Assembly: GCA_012520645.1 (NCBI GenBank)
Contig: JAAYNV010000038.1
Span: 1 to 64,000, forward strand
DNA length: 64,000 nt
Reading direction: 5' to 3'
DNA from: Clostridiales bacterium
GTDB lineage: Bacteria; Bacillota; Clostridia; Lachnospirales; Lachnospiraceae
Position numbers and translations under genes: made by a program. Below the pieces are notes generated by a model. The model searched no databases and was not told the origin of the DNA. It saw only the letters and a program-made list of their open reading frames with translations. This document shows positions 8,872-17,899 of the stretch, in pieces (position 1 is the first letter of the stretch; each line of letters starts with the position of its first letter).

Positions 8872-10499
8872 CCTACACTATCATCCATTCTTACAACCAC
8901 AATGTCATCAATAACCTTTACAGAATCTATGGAAGGAAACATCTCCAATTTCTGATATTCCGGAGACATCTTCAATTTTTCAATTTCAGAGACCGCCGGC
9001 GTTTCAAATTTTATTCCAAAATATGCTTCAACAAACTTCGCTGTATTCTCACTATTGTAAAAACGGTATACCCCCGTTCCCATTACACCGCACCAGCCCA
9101 TATCAATATAATTATCCATCCATGTAAAGGATTGATAATTCTCATTTACCAAATAGCCGCTATCCTCTGCAAAGTCAAAATATAATTTTCTTGTTCCCTG
9201 TTGCCATTCTGGAAGCTGTTCCACACGATCCAGAATTCTTGTCATTTCCGAGTAAGCCGTTTCATAAATAGTATACATTCTCATATATGCATCATTTGTA
9301 ATCTGCATATTGGTATATATATTAATGACCAATACAATAAACGCAATATTACCCATAAGATTTTTGAATCGTTCTCCTATTGTACTTTGTACAATACCAA
9401 CAACAAAAACCGCAGTAAATACCAGGGAATACATCATCTGCATACTGGCTGTTGCTTTTCCATTTAATAAAATTTCGGTACTGTTCAAACAGATAGGTGC
9501 TGCCAAAAAAGAGATAATGAGTAATATTTTATGCCATATTCCATGTACCCGTATGACATAGACTGCCGTTATAGCACACAATCCCAACAATAATATTATA
9601 TTGGCGGCTACACAGTATCTGCTTACCGGTGACTGATTGGCTCCATCAAATAGCGTATTAAAATGATAGTGGATAAACTGTTTTGCTGCACCTTTTACCG
9701 TATTCAGTATGTTGGACAGATATACGGTTCCTGACTCTGCCTGTGCTTCGTACCCCTGAACCTGCAATTCTGTTTTGGTAACTCCGAGATTAAGTGCCTG
9801 GTCTGTGTTTCCAAAAACAAACAGCGTTGCCACTTTTGTGCTCAAAATATAAGTCACCAGCCCCAGGAGGAGAGCTGAAACCGCCTTCACCGCCCCTATG
9901 ATCCATTCCTTCAGACTCCAGTTCTCATGAAGCAAGCGTCCAAAGAGCTGAATATACATACCTGCAATGACTACTGCAAATAGTGATTGATAACCGGCAG
10001 TCGCCAGCATTATGAATACAATCGCTAAAAGATATCCGTGAATGCCTTTTTCATACCACCGGACTGCCAATATTGCAAACGGAAGTCCGATCACAAACAA
10101 GTAGGACCCCTCAACATATGACATAAAACTTGCCACAATAGGCGAGGAGGCCATAATTCCGCCGATAAGCACAGCCAACGCATGAGATTGAATCTCAAAA
10201 GTGTCTGCAACAAGCAATGCTGACACGGCTATCAGAATAATGGTCAGACTACCGGTTAATACAGGTGATCCCCATGGAGATACAAAGTTTACAAAAACCG
10301 ACTGGAGCCATCTAAGAGGTCTGACTCCAGTTTCCGCCTTAAAAAAGGACCCCAAATCATCATGATTAAAAAGCTCATTTGAAAGAATAAACAGATGCGT
10401 CACAGCTCCGATAATAAGTGCTCCCGCTGCTGCTGTCCATCCCTGCTTTGAATAGCGACCATATATTTTTCTGATGATTTCATCAATAGAATATGTCAT
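8868..10499 (-). CDS. GtrII-like polytopic membrane glucosyltransferase (copy 1 of 4)
   Basis: A 543-residue polytopic membrane protein of the Glucos_trans_II (GtrII) type, which in Shigella phages adds a glucosyl side group to O-antigen outside the membrane using a lipid-linked donor. Acidic residues FNHDDLGSFF lie before the second helix, followed by VRPLRWLQSVF, matching LGRCFL in the other copies. About a dozen hydrophobic segments follow, then a soluble tail that ends FPSIDSVKVIDDIVVVRMDD. The same tail pattern occurs in the copies at 26832, 34664 and 40121. No GtrA or GtrB partner is visible. It overlaps the downstream GT4 gene by four bases. Confidence 0.75.
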   Translation of the reverse strand: MTYSIDEIIRKIYGRYSKQGWTAAAGALIIGAVTHLFILSNELFNHDDLGSFFKAETGVRPLRWLQSVFVNFVSPWGSPVLTGSLTIILIAVSALLVADTFEIQSHALAVLIGGIMASSPIVASFMSYVEGSYLFVIGLPFAILAVRWYEKGIHGYLLAIVFIMLATAGYQSLFAVVIAGMYIQLFGRLLHENWSLKEWIIGAVKAVSALLLGLVTYILSTKVATLFVFGNTDQALNLGVTKTELQVQGYEAQAESGTVYLSNILNTVKGAAKQFIHYHFNTLFDGANQSPVSRYCVAANIILLLGLCAITAVYVIRVHGIWHKILLIISFLAAPICLNSTEILLNGKATASMQMMYSLVFTAVFVVGIVQSTIGERFKNLMGNIAFIVLVINIYTNMQITNDAYMRMYTIYETAYSEMTRILDRVEQLPEWQQGTRKLYFDFAEDSGYLVNENYQSFTWMDNYIDMGWCGVMGTGVYRFYNSENTAKFVEAYFGIKFETPAVSEIEKLKMSPEYQKLEMFPSIDSVKVIDDIVVVRMDDSVG

Positions 10500-10514
10500 A
10501 ATTTGCTTTTCCTT

Positions 10515-12311
10515 TTATTTCCCCTCTATCTCTTTTATAATATCTTCACGCTTTCTCTGCATAGCTCTACCATTTTCAATTTCAAATATCTTATCACAAT
10601 TTTTTATTGTTGTCAGCCTATGTGCCACAATAATCAGTGTTTTTTGCCCCTGCAATGCCTCAATCGCATCCATGACCGCTTTTTCTGTATCATTATCCAG
10701 CGCAGATGTCGCCTCATCCAATACAATAATATCCGGATTATTGTATAGTGCCCTTGCAATGGCTATTCTTTGTCTTTGTCCGCCTGAGAATTTAATTCCC
10801 CGCTCTCCGACCTGTGTTTCTAATCCTTCAGGAAGTCTCCGCACAAATTCTTCCATCTGTGCCTGTCTCAGGGACTCCCATATTTCCTGATCTCGGATAT
10901 CCCCAGCCGAACATCCAAATGCAACATTATTCCGAATGGTATCATCTAACAGGAACACATTCTGCGGAACGTAGCTTACCACTTTGCTCCACATCGCAGG
11001 ATGCTCAAAAATATTCTTTCCATCCATAGTAATTGTTCCCTTCTCCGGTACCAGTAATCCAAGCAGAATATCCGCTAACGTCGTTTTTCCAGAACCCGAC
11101 TTTCCGATTAAGCCAATTGCCTCTCCTCTTTTTATTTCCATGGAAATATTCTGCAATACATTTTTTTCTGTCCCCTGATATTTCCATTCAATTTCTTTTA
11201 TAACCACGGTATCCTGAAATTTTGCTTCCGCTTCTTCGTTTTGGGAACCCACATTCATTCCTCTCTGCTTCCTATACTCATCTATTTCCAACATATTATG
11301 GTAGACACTTTTTAAATACGTATTATTAAAGATCACCCCATTCATATATCTTGTCATACGTGAAACAGACGGTAATAATCGAAACGCAGCTACTGCAAAA
11401 ACAGCTAACTTAGGTACAAAGCTTTCCATATCAGCACCGATTTCTATTTTAATGCAGATTACACCAATCAAAGCTGCAACGCACACAGCCTCGATCAATC
11501 TTTCCGGTAAATTGGCTATTTTTTCATTTTGTACTTCCGCACGTCTACGCTTTTCGTATGCAGCATCATACTGATCTACAAAATGCTTTGTTGTCCGGGT
11601 TACCTTGATCTCCTTAAATCCCATTATGGCCTGGTAGGCACACTTTGTCCGGATTGTTTCCGTATATTGCTTCTGTTCTCCATATAATCTTGTTTTTCTT
11701 TTCAACCCCAATATTATAAAAAGGAAACATACACCGGCGATGGCTATAATGCACAATGCCATAAAGGCATCTGTATAAACAATAAATACAGAAATAAGAA
11801 GCATTGTGAACATTTCACCAAGAAAACGGAATAAATTATCCATCAAATTATATACGCCGGTTACATCCTCACCGGTGCCCCGGATAATCTCTGCCGTATT
11901 GATACTCGTAAAATACTCATATGGTCGATCCATATAAGCCTGAAGCATTTGGGTCGATAGATTCTTTTGGATTTTACTCCGTACAACGGTCTGGGCCATT
12001 GTGGACAGATAAAGATATAAATTTTTGGCAAAATAAATGAAAATAATTGCTATGCCAATCAGTATGATAATAGTATTTATATCCTCCAGCTGAAATAAAT
12101 CAATAAAGGGTTGGACGTACCACTTCTCTACTACAGCCGCTGGCGAAAGAATCGCCTCGATAAAAGGTAAAATAGCAGAAACTCCAAGCATTTCCAGGAA
12201 GGAACCTATGATCAGCATGATGACAAGCACAACGCATGTCATCTTTTGCTTTCGGTTCAAAATATATTGCAGTTTTTTTATAATACTACATAAAGATTCT
12301 AACTGTCTCAT
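10515..12311 (-). CDS. ABC-type lipid-linked oligosaccharide flippase (PglK/MsbA-like)
   Basis: A fused permease-ATPase half transporter of 598 residues. The first 300 residues hold six hydrophobic segments, opening with IIGSFLEMLGVSAILPFIEAI as in PglK-type flippases. The ATPase domain has Walker A GKSGSGKTTL, signature FSGGQRQRIAIARAL and Walker B IIVLDEATSALD, followed by the switch histidine in IIVAHRL. It should act as a dimer and move a polyprenyl-linked oligosaccharide across the membrane. A second transporter of the same plan is at 50026-51765, suggesting two glycan lines or one split by rearrangement. Confidence 0.87.
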   Translation of the reverse strand: MRQLESLCSIIKKLQYILNRKQKMTCVVLVIMLIIGSFLEMLGVSAILPFIEAILSPAAVVEKWYVQPFIDLFQLEDINTIIILIGIAIIFIYFAKNLYLYLSTMAQTVVRSKIQKNLSTQMLQAYMDRPYEYFTSINTAEIIRGTGEDVTGVYNLMDNLFRFLGEMFTMLLISVFIVYTDAFMALCIIAIAGVCFLFIILGLKRKTRLYGEQKQYTETIRTKCAYQAIMGFKEIKVTRTTKHFVDQYDAAYEKRRRAEVQNEKIANLPERLIEAVCVAALIGVICIKIEIGADMESFVPKLAVFAVAAFRLLPSVSRMTRYMNGVIFNNTYLKSVYHNMLEIDEYRKQRGMNVGSQNEEAEAKFQDTVVIKEIEWKYQGTEKNVLQNISMEIKRGEAIGLIGKSGSGKTTLADILLGLLVPEKGTITMDGKNIFEHPAMWSKVVSYVPQNVFLLDDTIRNNVAFGCSAGDIRDQEIWESLRQAQMEEFVRRLPEGLETQVGERGIKFSGGQRQRIAIARALYNNPDIIVLDEATSALDNDTEKAVMDAIEALQGQKTLIIVAHRLTTIKNCDKIFEIENGRAMQRKREDIIKEIEGK

Positions 12312-12364
12312 TTATTCTTTCCTTCCTGTTTCTTTACATTTTTCGTTTCCGGTATTTTTTATAT

Positions 12365-13612
12365 TCACTTGACATGATTTATCTGTTCCACTATATGAAC
12401 AAACCTTTCTCCGATCACTCTAAAAGAAAATTGCTCTTCTATCTTTTCTCTGGCCGCTTCCCCTAAATGATTTCCATTAGCAAAGATAATTCCCTCCATC
12501 AGATCATCTATATTCTTATACTCTGCCAGATACCCGTTCTTTCTGTGATCAATTACGTCTGCAATACCTCCACTGCAAAAAGCGGCTACCGGCGTACCAC
12601 ATGCCATACATTCTGCTGCTGTCTGATTAAAACTGTCCTCTAACGAAGTAATCACATATACATCTGCAGCAGAATATACCTTTGCCAGCAGGTTCTCATC
12701 GGTAATATACCCCAGATTCTGCATCGGCAGACTGCATTTGGGTTCCAGCTGTTCTACCCCAAACACTACTGCCTGTATCTTCTGATTCCCCAGCCTCTTT
12801 CTATATTTTATATCATCCAGCTTTCGAAACATTTCCCATAAAAATGATGTCCCATTATAAGGAATCTTTTCATTTGCCTTTAGTCCAGCTAAAACTACAA
12901 AGCCTTCTCTGTCAAGTCCAAGCTCTGCTCTGACCTGTTCCTTTTTATATGGTCTGAAAATATGCGTATCAATGGCATTTGGAAGAATAAAATGTCTATG
13001 CCCCCCCAGCACTGCACTCTTTTCCACATTGTGATCCATCCATCTGCTCGGACTCAAAACATACAAGTTGGGATAGTTAAATATCCGCTTTTTCTTTTTT
13101 GCCAGTCTGCTTGTAATATCCTTTTCCTTTTGTACGCAAAGCTGCGGACACCTACCGCATCCTTTCTGATACCGCTCACAGCCAAGTCTTACATGACAGC
13201 CTCCTGTAAACGAATAATTATCATGACATGCCATCAAAACCGGTTTACCCAGCTTCAATAATTTTCTTATCGTTTCCGGCGACATAAAATCCCCACAGAC
13301 CCAATGCAGACAAATAATATCCGCTTCCCTAATGGCTTCCTGCCTGTCAAGATTTATCCCAACCGGAAGGGCTGTAAAGGGCATATACTCTGTTGGTCGA
13401 AACCTTTTTAGTACCTGTTGTCTCAAAAGGCTGTAAATCTTTCTCTTACATTTATAAAATAAGTTGCGCCTTACAGGATATACTTCATTCAACTTTTCTC
13501 CGGCATTCAAAACCAATATCTTAGACTCAACGCCTCTTTCCCTTAATGCCTCATGCAGTCTATATGGTGCCGAAGATCTTCTGATACCGGTATTTAGATG
13601 TACCACCTTCAT
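12365..13612 (-). CDS. GT4 family glycosyltransferase
   Basis: A 415-residue GT-B enzyme. VVHLNTGIRRSSAPYRLHEAL opens the acceptor domain, with HWVCGDFMSPETI and a run of cysteines (GCERYQKGCGRCPQLC) that is typical of a WcaC-like GT4 subgroup. The donor domain has FVVLAGLKANEKIPYNG and ITSLEDSFNQTAAECMACGTPVAAF, holding the glutamate motif. Start and stop of neighbours overlap by four bases on the upstream side. A 53-base gap separates it from the ABC transporter gene downstream. Confidence 0.83.
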   Translation of the reverse strand: MKVVHLNTGIRRSSAPYRLHEALRERGVESKILVLNAGEKLNEVYPVRRNLFYKCKRKIYSLLRQQVLKRFRPTEYMPFTALPVGINLDRQEAIREADIICLHWVCGDFMSPETIRKLLKLGKPVLMACHDNYSFTGGCHVRLGCERYQKGCGRCPQLCVQKEKDITSRLAKKKKRIFNYPNLYVLSPSRWMDHNVEKSAVLGGHRHFILPNAIDTHIFRPYKKEQVRAELGLDREGFVVLAGLKANEKIPYNGTSFLWEMFRKLDDIKYRKRLGNQKIQAVVFGVEQLEPKCSLPMQNLGYITDENLLAKVYSAADVYVITSLEDSFNQTAAECMACGTPVAAFCSGGIADVIDHRKNGYLAEYKNIDDLMEGIIFANGNHLGEAAREKIEEQFSFRVIGERFVHIVEQINHVK

Positions 13613-14778
13613 ATTCTATTTTCCCCAATCGCTCTCTTCGCAATCTCCCGGTAGGAAAACTCCTGCATTCCCTTCGTTCTTGCCACATCCTGCATCTTTC
13701 CATAGATCTCTGGATCATCCATAACCGCCGTCAGTTCCCGCACGATTTCTTCCGTGGAATCTTCATACAAAAAATGCACGTTTCCTCCAAGGTCCACATG
13801 GGTCGTACCGTCCCAGTACTTGCAGATCATCGGTATACCCTGTGCCACAACCTGTTCCCACATGACCGAATGTCTGCCCGGGAATACGACCAGATCTGCT
13901 GCCGCAAAATACGGATAGGTGTCATCCGAATTCAGCCATCCGATGTACTGAATGCGGCCATCCTTCGTACACCGCTTTAATACCTCATCCCGCAGATCGT
14001 CCACGATCGAACCGAACACGACCAGCTTCACATTTTCCCGGTGCATCTGCTGCACGGCATCCATCAAAAGCAGGGTCTGCTTTTTGGCATGGTCGATTTT
14101 TCCTCCGGTCACAATGAGGAAATCTTCTTTTTTGACCGAAAGCTTCTGCCGGATGTTCTCCTTTACTTCTTCATGTGCCGCCTCTTCCACCTTTTCATCA
14201 TCCGCTCCCATGACCAAAAGGGCCAGCTTGTCCTCCCGGATACCGTAAAGCTCCCGCATAAAATCCACTCTGGCAGGCAGTACCCCGTAAAACTTCTCCG
14301 TATAAGGCTCTAACAGCTTCGCACTCCTGCGCCATAGAATACGGTGCAGAATGTTTTTGGACAGCCAGTTGGTCGCACTGTTGGAATAATCGCAGTGGTT
14401 GTCCACATATATTTTGATACCCGGATGCTTTTTCGCATATTTTGCAATCTGTTTTGCATCCAGGAACTGACTGCTGTGTAAAAAAATAAGGTCCGGCTTT
14501 TCTTCCTCCAGCTTTTCGTACAGACCAATATACCGCTTGATTTTGTAAGTAAAATTATGATTTCCTTTGATCGGAATTCTCCGTATTTTGACCCCGTTGC
14601 GGTCGGTTTCTTCTGTTTTGTCAGTTCGGATGTATTCTCCTTCATGAGAGTATACCCAGTTGGAGGTAATGACCGTCACCTCATGACCCAGTCTGACATG
14701 GTATTTTGCCAATAAATTATCCTGATAGCCCCATCCGTCCATATACAGACCGCACAGGCACACATATACAATTTTCAT
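13609..14778 (-). CDS. GT4 family glycosyltransferase, first gene of the left operon
   Basis: A GT4 enzyme starting MKIVYVCLCGLYMDGWGYQDNLL, with LLVMGADDEKVEE, a donor-domain strand (LIVTGGKIDHAKKQ) and VVFPGRHSVMWEQVVAQGIPMI holding the catalytic-side glutamate. An ATG at 14814 in the same frame has no ribosome site, so the ATG at 14778 is chosen; family homology also begins there. It is the first gene after the IS110 remnant. A terminator and then a promoter lie upstream, so it probably begins the operon that runs to position 79. Confidence 0.83.
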   Translation of the reverse strand: MKIVYVCLCGLYMDGWGYQDNLLAKYHVRLGHEVTVITSNWVYSHEGEYIRTDKTEETDRNGVKIRRIPIKGNHNFTYKIKRYIGLYEKLEEEKPDLIFLHSSQFLDAKQIAKYAKKHPGIKIYVDNHCDYSNSATNWLSKNILHRILWRRSAKLLEPYTEKFYGVLPARVDFMRELYGIREDKLALLVMGADDEKVEEAAHEEVKENIRQKLSVKKEDFLIVTGGKIDHAKKQTLLLMDAVQQMHRENVKLVVFGSIVDDLRDEVLKRCTKDGRIQYIGWLNSDDTYPYFAAADLVVFPGRHSVMWEQVVAQGIPMICKYWDGTTHVDLGGNVHFLYEDSTEEIVRELTAVMDDPEIYGKMQDVARTKGMQEFSYREIAKRAIGENRI

Positions 14779-14846
14779 GTTTGAAACCATGCCTTTCTGA
14801 TTTTTCTTTATCATATTTTGTCACATTTTTCGTTGCATTCTTTTTT

Positions 14847-14875
14847 ATTATACCCCATAACCGCTTTGCAGGCAA
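14847..14875 (-). promoter_or_regulatory. Sigma-A type promoter for the left glycan operon
   Basis: On the minus strand TTGCCT (14875-14870), a 17-base spacer and a perfect TATAAT (14852-14847) lie about 70 bases before the GT4 start at 14778. It sits just after a strong terminator, so the left operon likely has its own start here rather than depending on read-through from the genes to the right. Confidence 0.55.
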
Positions 14876-14930
14876 TAACTCAAGCCGATATCACTATTTG
14901 GAGCGAACTTTAAACCAAAGTCATTATACC

Positions 14931-14958
14931 AAAAAAAGAACCGGCAATTGCCGGCTCC
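14931..14958 (-). terminator. Rho-independent terminator
   Basis: The palindrome CCGGCAATTGCCGG (14941-14954), with extra flanking pairs, is followed on the minus strand by seven T. It would stop transcripts coming from the IS110 remnant and the operon to its right. Confidence 0.8.
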
Positions 14959-15129
14959 TTTTCAGATTGTTCCTGACTTCATTATAGCTTTTCCCGCCAC
15001 CATATACAATCTCTCTACACTTTCTTATTTATTTTGTACAAAAAAGCCTTTATTTTAGCCATTTGTGCAATGATTTATAAAGTTACAACAACTCCAAAGC
15101 ATTTATTAATGGGCGAAAACTGTGTCATT

Positions 15130-15457
15130 TCTGGTTCAATGCACGTATGTTTCCAGTCAGAAAAGTACACGAAATAAAACGTCATCCTTTTTTATGAAGG
15201 CGAATCTGTGTCCCATTCTTCCCTATGGCTGCTAACCTCTCATGTCTAACAGGATCATCCTCTGCTACAAGGGTCCTAAATTCCTTCGTCCAGCCTACCC
15301 ATAGTGGGGTGCCGCTTTTGCTCCCTTTCAGGGTCATGCCCTATAAAATATGTCCTAGCGGCTTCGCTCTGCTTTGTCATTGCCAGAGAGCACTCCTGTA
15401 ATCCAGCACCAATTGAATCCTTGGCGGACGTTATCTGCTACAGTATGTGCGTATGTT
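15130..15457 (-). other. Non-coding flank of the IS110 element, possible guide (bridge/seek) RNA region
   Basis: About 330 bases downstream of the transposase stop contain no supported gene. IS110-family elements encode a structured guide RNA in their longer non-coding end. The segment 15409-15428, just after the stop, is complementary to two short blocks in the leader of the transposase. This is position and pattern evidence only, since no RNA fold was computed. The stretch 14959-15129 shows nothing I can name. Confidence 0.3.
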
Positions 15458-16730
15458 TTAGGCTGCTTCCGGCCTGATGATGTCCCTTCGGAACTTCTCC
15501 TCATCAAAGTCACAGCCTGTTTGTAATACTACGTAGAAAACTCTGATGGCTTTACATGCAACTGCTATCTTTGCCTGCATTCCTCCAAGTGGATTCTTCT
15601 GCCTGTTCCTGTAATAAAGGAACACATCCTGAAATGCCGGGTTCCAGGTCATCAGTGCACGTGCTGATTCATACATGGTTCTTCGTAGTTTTCTTCTGCC
15701 CCTCTTACTGATTCTTGGCTGCCCTTGCTTTTTACCGGAGCTTTTCTTGACTATCTCTAGCCCTGCAAGCTTCTGTATCTGCTTTGGGTCAGTGAAACGT
15801 CCGATATCACCAACCTCTGCGATAAAGCCAATCACAGTACTCTTACCTACTCCTTTAATGGCGAGCAGTTTCTCCACATTTGGTACTTCTTTTACTTTTT
15901 CTTCCAGATATTCATCCAGTCTTTTTAACTGTTCTGCTTTCAGTATGTAGTCATTTACAAGAATCCAAATCTCAAGTCTTGCAGCCTCACCGACTTCTAA
16001 TCCCACACTGTTTTGTGCAGCTTCTACCAGGGTCTGTGCCCTCTTGATTCCTGCCGCACGCACCTTTGCATCACGCCATACCTGATTGATTCCACCTGCT
16101 CCCATTTTTAGGATATCCTGTGGAAGCGGTGCCTCCTTAAGAAGCATAAGTCCACTGATTGAATCCCAATCGGCATAACACTCAAAATACTCCGGGAAGA
16201 ACTTCTGAAGCCATCCCTGTATCTGATTTGACAGACGCACATACTGTTTCATGATCTGGTCTCTGCAAACAGATGCCTCTCTTTTCAGCATAAACTCCGC
16301 TTGGAAGATAAGAAGTTGAAAATCTTCCATCCTTCACAAGTAACGCAATTGTCTTAGGATCCTTTAAGTCACTCTTTTCAGGGCTGTTATCATCCAGTTC
16401 CATGCTTCGGTTTACCGTAAATGGATTAACCGTTACAAGCTGGATATCGTGGTCCTGTAAGAACTTCTGCAAAGTAAGCCAATAGCAACCGGTAGGCTCG
16501 CAGCCAACAATAACCTTCTTCATTTCAGTTTTCTTCATGAGTTCCTCTGTCCACCTGAGAAAAGTAAGGAATCCCATTCCGGTGTTGCTAAACTTAAACA
16601 CTCTTCTTGAAAGTTCAAATCCCCTCCAGTCAAACGCTCTGCAGAAGTGAGTTTGTGATCCAACATCAACTCCCACAATTAAAGTGTCACTTGTTACTTG
16701 CTTTAGTCTGTCATTCTGTGTTAAATTCAT
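15458..16730 (-). pseudogene. IS110-family transposase, frameshifted
   Basis: The N-terminal frame (start ATG 16730 with GGAGG seven bases before it) has the RuvC-like DEDD motifs: GVDVGSQTHF, GCEPTGCYW and DDNSPEKSDLKDPKTIALL. The C-terminal frame has the Transposase_20 part: LLAIKGVGKSTVIGFIAEVGDIGRF and SKRGRRKLRRTMYESAR with its serine region. The frames switch near 16275-16285, where GVYAE should continue into REASVCRDQI. One extra A in an A4 run, or loss of one GA from a GAGAG tract, explains it. IS110 transposases are normally one frame of about 400 residues, so the copy is probably inactive unless the base is an error. Confidence 0.85.
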
Positions 16731-16846
16731 TTTGAACCTCCGGTTTATGATTGTTTTGTTTACATCCGCCAAGATGCAACTCAATCTTACCTTGAGGTTC
16801 TTTTTTATTCAATTGGCATTATTTCTGAATTACAGGAATGCTCCCT

Positions 16847-17899
16847 TCACCTCACCCGCTTCAATTCAATCAAATCCGACAACGACCGGATCTTATACTG
16901 CAAAATATTTCTCTGTGCAAAGGCGATCCACTTATTACTTGCATAGGACTTCTTGCCTTCAAACGTAATTCCTCTCTGATTCAGTTCGCTGCGCACCCTC
17001 TCAAGCTCTGCCAGATACGGAAGGTATATGGCTTCCTTCAACGCCTTATCATGTATACAGGAGTTAATATTGACCTTATCATTTCCAAGATAACGGATAT
17101 TCTGGAAATGATAGAATATCAAAGGAAATTCCATTCCATCCTTTTTCGTCACAAGCCTGATATCCAGGAAATTCTGCGCTGCGTTTTTCTGTAACGGATC
17201 AGCCTGGATATCGCTTCCCTCTGCAAGCCGATACTGTCCCAGATTCCATGGTGCCACACCGCCACCCAGATGCTGCAGCTCATGAACGCCTTCAAACCAT
17301 TTCGGAAACTGTTCCAGATATTTCTGATCGCCCATCCGCTCCGCCTCATAGATATGATAACACCATTCAAAGCACTTTTCCTTCCACCAGGTCAGCACTT
17401 TTTTGGAATTCTCACTCTGGCAGAAATAATTGAACTCCACACAATACTTCCCGCTCCGTTTTAACAGTCTCCTGTCCTTAAGGGACTGACTGAACCGGTG
17501 CTCTGTGATTACAACATCTGCTCCTGCTCCTGCCTCTGCAATCTCATCAAATAATACTCTTGGGTCAGAAAAGAAATACAGATCAGCATCAATATAGGTA
17601 CAACTTTCCACAGGGAAATGCTTCAATACATATTCAATAATGACCGGTGTGCAGGTCCAGCAATACTCTGCCTTGGATCTCTCTTTTTTGAGTACCGGTA
17701 ATTTTTCTTCTTCTGACTCAATATCTTCGTGGCTTAAAATTGTGGCATGTGGCAGCGCATAATCTGCCAGAATCTGTCTGGATTTCTCATCAAAACAGAA
17801 TATATAAAGATGAAATTCTTTTGAAACTCTCTCCAGAGACCGATACAGCGCCAGTCCCTTATCCAGATAATAGCTGTCAAATAATGTGCAAAAGTTCAT
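16847..17899 (-). CDS. GT8-like putative glycosyltransferase
   Basis: A GT-A-like protein of about 350 residues beginning MNFCTLFDSYYLDKGLALYRSL, the start seen in GT8-type and related nucleotide-diphospho-sugar transferases. YIDADLYFFSDP near residue 100 has the DxD metal motif. Later ERMGDQKYLEQFP and HLGGGVAPWNL match the product-side loops of such enzymes. A TTG one codon upstream is open, but the ATG at 17899 overlaps the upstream TGA and is preferred. Substrate unknown. Confidence 0.65.
   Translation of the reverse strand: MNFCTLFDSYYLDKGLALYRSLERVSKEFHLYIFCFDEKSRQILADYALPHATILSHEDIESEEEKLPVLKKERSKAEYCWTCTPVIIEYVLKHFPVESCTYIDADLYFFSDPRVLFDEIAEAGAGADVVITEHRFSQSLKDRRLLKRSGKYCVEFNYFCQSENSKKVLTWWKEKCFEWCYHIYEAERMGDQKYLEQFPKWFEGVHELQHLGGGVAPWNLGQYRLAEGSDIQADPLQKNAAQNFLDIRLVTKKDGMEFPLIFYHFQNIRYLGNDKVNINSCIHDKALKEAIYLPYLAELERVRSELNQRGITFEGKKSYASNKWIAFAQRNILQYKIRSLSDLIELKRVR

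Larger units (their letters stand above)
15121..16820 (-). mobile_element. IS110-family insertion sequence remnant (edges approximate)
   Basis: The region holds a broken IS110-type DEDD transposase and non-coding flanks. It separates two glycan gene blocks and interrupts no recognisable gene. Family ends are not classical long inverted repeats, and I cannot set the exact borders. Matching blocks in inverted order lie near both ends: CCAATTGAAT plus CTTGGCGGA at 15409-15428, and their counterparts at 16807-16816 and 16765-16773. The non-coding part is long after the transposase and short before it, which would suit the IS1111 subgroup. Confidence 0.6.

Noticed and set aside
15121-15457. Group II intron or retroelement remnant downstream of the transposase
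   Set aside because: No reverse transcriptase fragment and no recognisable domain V; the IS110 flank explains the location better.
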